A program made the position numbers and the translations under genes. Positions 35,645 through 40,191 of a DNA stretch of 40,191 bases are shown in pieces. Below the pieces are notes generated by a model that was given only the letters and a program-made list of their open reading frames with translations, did not search any database and was not told the origin of the DNA. Every line of letters starts with the position of its first letter. Within the stretch, counting starts at the first letter, position 1. The DNA is from Candidatus Buchananbacteria bacterium (GTDB lineage: Bacteria > Patescibacteriota > Patescibacteriia > Buchananbacterales > UBA6539). The stretch lies in contig JAFGGX010000011.1 of assembly GCA_016930315.1 (NCBI GenBank), positions 1 through 40,191 on the forward strand, in the 5' to 3' direction.

Positions 35645-35944
35645 TCAATGAACGAGGATGGATTTGTGAGAGAGGCGTTCGGCTGTCAGCGGCCTGTCGC
35701 CATCTTGGATGGTGATTGCATCCACATTTTGACGCAATGACTTCGGATGCATGAAATTACCGACTATTTTGACAAAGTAGTCAAATAGTCTGAAAATTCT
35801 TTCTGCCTCAACTCTAGTTGGGGCGATGCCTTTCGAAATGATAAACAGGCCTGTTTTTCTCTTGCCGCCGAAGTCAACAAATCGATGCCAGCTTCCGTTC
35901 CTGGAATGATACCAAGGAATTAGCATTAATTCAGATTTGTCCAT
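35645..35944 (-). CDS. Hypothetical 99-aa protein, lone minus-strand gene
   Basis: ORF with upstream GAAAGGATTATAGATATG (SD AAAGGA), a promoter and a downstream terminator. Composition is visibly more GC-rich than neighbours. Confidence 0.75.
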   Translation of the reverse strand: MDKSELMLIPWYHSRNGSWHRFVDFGGKRKTGLFIISKGIAPTRVEAERIFRLFDYFVKIVGNFMHPKSLRQNVDAITIQDGDRPLTAERLSHKSILVH

Positions 35945-35973
35945 ATCTATAATCCTTTCAGAAGAATAGTGGA

Positions 35974-36002
35974 ATTTTAATTTATAAATTTTTTTTAGTC
36001 AA
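35974..36002 (-). promoter_or_regulatory. Sigma70-type promoter for the minus-strand gene
   Basis: Minus strand TTGACT (36002-35997), 17-nt spacer, TAAAAT (35979-35974). Confidence 0.7.
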
Positions 36003-36017
36003 TAGATCAAATATACT

Positions 36018-38229
<2,212 letters not shown>

Positions 38230-38261
38230 GTTAGAATTTAAAATTAGTAAGAAATCAACAT

Positions 38262-38291
38262 AGCGCCCCAATTGCGGGGTGCTTTTGTTTT
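38262..38291 (+). terminator. Intrinsic terminator after ahcY
   Basis: AGCGCCCC-AATTGC-GGGGTGCT followed by TTTGTTTTT. Confidence 0.75.
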
Positions 38292-38301
38292 TAGTACGTA
38301 G

Positions 38302-38694
38302 CACGTAACACATAACATGGAACATTATGTCTGAGAAATATCATGATATTTTACAAAGCAAGTTAGATCAGTATGTTGATTTGATTTATCTAGTCAGTAA
38401 AAAATTCCCCAGTGATGAATTATATGGCGCGACCTCTCAGCTAAGACGTGCCGGCCTTTCGGTAGTTTTAAATTATATTGAAGGCTTTGGTCGTTGTCGC
38501 GATAAAGTTTATAAAAATTTTTTAGAAATTGCCTATGGTTCTTTTAAAGAAGCAAAATATCTTTTAGATTTTTCTTTTAGACAAAATTATTTAAGCAAAG
38601 ATGATTATAAAAAAATAATGAATCTAAGTTATGAAATTGGGGCGATGCTTTGGGGCATAATTCGTAACCTTAAGTGAATGTTATATGTTACGTG
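38302..38694. repeat. 16-bp inverted repeat pair flanking the four-helix-bundle ORF
   Basis: CACGTAACACATAACA (38302-38317) against TGTTATATGTTACGTG (38679-38694): 15/16 complementary. Confidence 0.7.
38327..38677 (+). CDS. Four helix bundle protein (S23 / 23S rRNA intervening-sequence protein family)
   Basis: DLIYLVSKKFPSDELYGATSQLRRAGLSVVLNYIEGFGR...KNFLEIAYGSFKEAKYLLDFS, typical of the family. Confidence 0.92.
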   Translation: MSEKYHDILQSKLDQYVDLIYLVSKKFPSDELYGATSQLRRAGLSVVLNYIEGFGRCRDKVYKNFLEIAYGSFKEAKYLLDFSFRQNYLSKDDYKKIMNLSYEIGAMLWGIIRNLK

Positions 38695-38715
38695 TTTTAT
38701 GTTATATGAATTTTT

Positions 38716-40098
38716 ATGCTAAATTCTAAAGCTAAAATTTTTTCTTACTTTCTAATTTGTTTTATTATCGGGGTTGGGTTAGCATCATTTTTTTATTTCA
38801 GCAGTTTTTTATTATTGGTCGCCGTTACTATTGTTACAATTTTCGTTTTAATTGTTTGGCGCTTAAATTTTTGGCGGTTTTTGATAATCGGAATTATTTT
38901 GATTATTTTTGGCATTTGGCGTTATCAAATAAGTTTGCCACAAGACAGTCCAGATAAAGTTTGGTTTTATAACGGACAAAATGTTGAACTAAAAGCAATT
39001 GTTTGCGAACCGCCAGACCAGCGGATCAATCAGCTGAAATTAACCGTTGCTGTTTATAGTCTTGATGACAAAAAAGTCAGCGGCAAAGTTTTAGTCAACA
39101 CTTTTTTTTATGCCCCGTATCAATATGGTGATTTGCTAAAAATCGGTTGTCAGCTAAAACAGCCGGAAAATTTTGAAGACTTTGATTATCAAAGATATTT
39201 AGCCAAAGATAATATTTATTCAATTTGTGGTAACAGTCGAATTAGTTTATTGGCGTCAGACTATGGTGATTGGTTTTTAAGTAAAATTTTTTTGTTTAAA
39301 GATCAACTGCAGCAGTTGATTAATCGTAGCTTGCCCGAACCGCAGGCCAGTTTGTTTTCGGCCATTTTTTTAGGTTCGCGGCGCGGCGTGCCGGCTGATT
39401 TGCAGAATAATTTTAGTTTAACCGGTACCAGCCATTTAATCGCAATTTCTGGGTTGCATATTACTTTGATTGTGGCGATTTTAATGCAGTTGAGTTTAGC
39501 CTTGTATTTGCCACGCCGTCGCGCTTTTTGGCTAATTACCGGTTTTATCATTTTTTATTTAACCATTATTGGTTTTCCGGCTTCGGCAGTTCGGGCTTCG
39601 TTAATGGTTTGGTTGTATTTGTTAGCGATGATCATCGGTCGGTTGAATCGTTCAGCCAATAGTTTGTTGTTAGCCGCTGCCGTGATGTTGTTGATTAATC
39701 CAAAAATTTTAGTGGCTGACGTTGGGTTTCAGTTATCTTTTTGCGCTGTGTTGGGCTTAATTTATTTTGGCCCTTATTTTGAAAATTGGTTTTCTAAATT
39801 GCCATCAACTTTTGGCATCAAAGAAAGTTTACAGATGACCATGGCCGCTCAAGTGACCACTCTGCCGTTAATTATTTTTAATTTTGGCCGCGTTTCTTTA
39901 ATCGCCCCATTGGTCAATTTGATTGTTTTGCCAATTTTGCCGTTTTTGATGTTAAGCGGATTTGCGGCAATGTTGCTGAGTTTTGTTTTACCACAATTTA
40001 GTCAGTGGTTGTTTTTGCCGGCTTATTTTTTGTTGAGTTCTATGATTAATCTAATTAATTTTTTTGCCAGTTTACCGATCGCGGCAATTAATTTTTGA
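38716..40098 (+). CDS. comEC: ComEC/Rec2-type competence membrane protein (no metallo-beta-lactamase domain in this ORF)
   Basis: Multi-TM; IFLGSRRGVPADLQNNFSLTGTSHLIAISGLHITLIVAIL, FPASAVRASLMVWLYLLAMIIGR, QLSFCAVLGLI. Confidence 0.9.
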   Translation: MLNSKAKIFSYFLICFIIGVGLASFFYFSSFLLLVAVTIVTIFVLIVWRLNFWRFLIIGIILIIFGIWRYQISLPQDSPDKVWFYNGQNVELKAIVCEPPDQRINQLKLTVAVYSLDDKKVSGKVLVNTFFYAPYQYGDLLKIGCQLKQPENFEDFDYQRYLAKDNIYSICGNSRISLLASDYGDWFLSKIFLFKDQLQQLINRSLPEPQASLFSAIFLGSRRGVPADLQNNFSLTGTSHLIAISGLHITLIVAILMQLSLALYLPRRRAFWLITGFIIFYLTIIGFPASAVRASLMVWLYLLAMIIGRLNRSANSLLLAAAVMLLINPKILVADVGFQLSFCAVLGLIYFGPYFENWFSKLPSTFGIKESLQMTMAAQVTTLPLIIFNFGRVSLIAPLVNLIVLPILPFLMLSGFAAMLLSFVLPQFSQWLFLPAYFLLSSMINLINFFASLPIAAINF

Positions 40099-40101
40099 TT
40101 T

Positions 40102-40191
40102 ATGTTTTTCTACCAAAAAATTATTAAAGTTTTTTATAGCCTGATTGTTTTTGTTTTGCTTTTAGTTGGTAGTATTTTTTTTAACCAATAC
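40102..40191 (+). CDS. 5' end of an ORF with N-terminal hydrophobic segment (truncated by the window)
   Basis: MFFYQKIIKVFYSLIVFVLLLVGSIFFNQY..., 3 nt after the comEC stop. Confidence 0.6.
   Translation, partial: MFFYQKIIKVFYSLIVFVLLLVGSIFFNQY

Overview
AT-rich bacterial window, almost entirely plus-strand. Gene content and style (T4SS-pilin-like anchors on giant secreted proteins, compact genes, few Shine-Dalgarno sites) suggest a Candidate Phyla Radiation / Patescibacteria genome; the taxon is inferred. Contents in order: tRNA-Val(CAC) with encoded CCA; GDPD phosphodiesterase; signal peptidase I; hisS; bS21 (rpsU); YqeY-like protein; a ~17 kb surface-protein locus (1040-aa and 4732-aa proteins sharing a pilin-like N-terminus, then two Ca-binding-repeat membrane proteins); ybeY; ftsA; ftsZ; nrdA-nrdB; two small membrane or secreted proteins; prfB with a +1 programmed frameshift; a nucleotide-sugar cluster (UXS-like, UDP-sugar dehydrogenase, epimerase); one compositionally distinct minus-strand gene with its own promoter, RBS and terminator; PfkB kinase plus ahcY; a four-helix-bundle (S23-like) ORF flanked by inverted repeats; ComEC competence domain; and the start of another ORF. 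Main leads: (1) the mosaic giant surface protein, with an embedded pseudopilin-like segment and a hemopexin-like four-repeat segment; (2) a promoter/terminator/alternative-hairpin leader upstream of nrdAB; (3) a class Ic (Phe for Tyr) NrdB; (4) strong SD sequences almost only on rpsU and nrdA; (5) the autonomous antisense gene at 35645-35944; (6) two consecutive long hairpins directly abutting the tRNA; (7) the inverted-repeat-flanked S23-like cassette.
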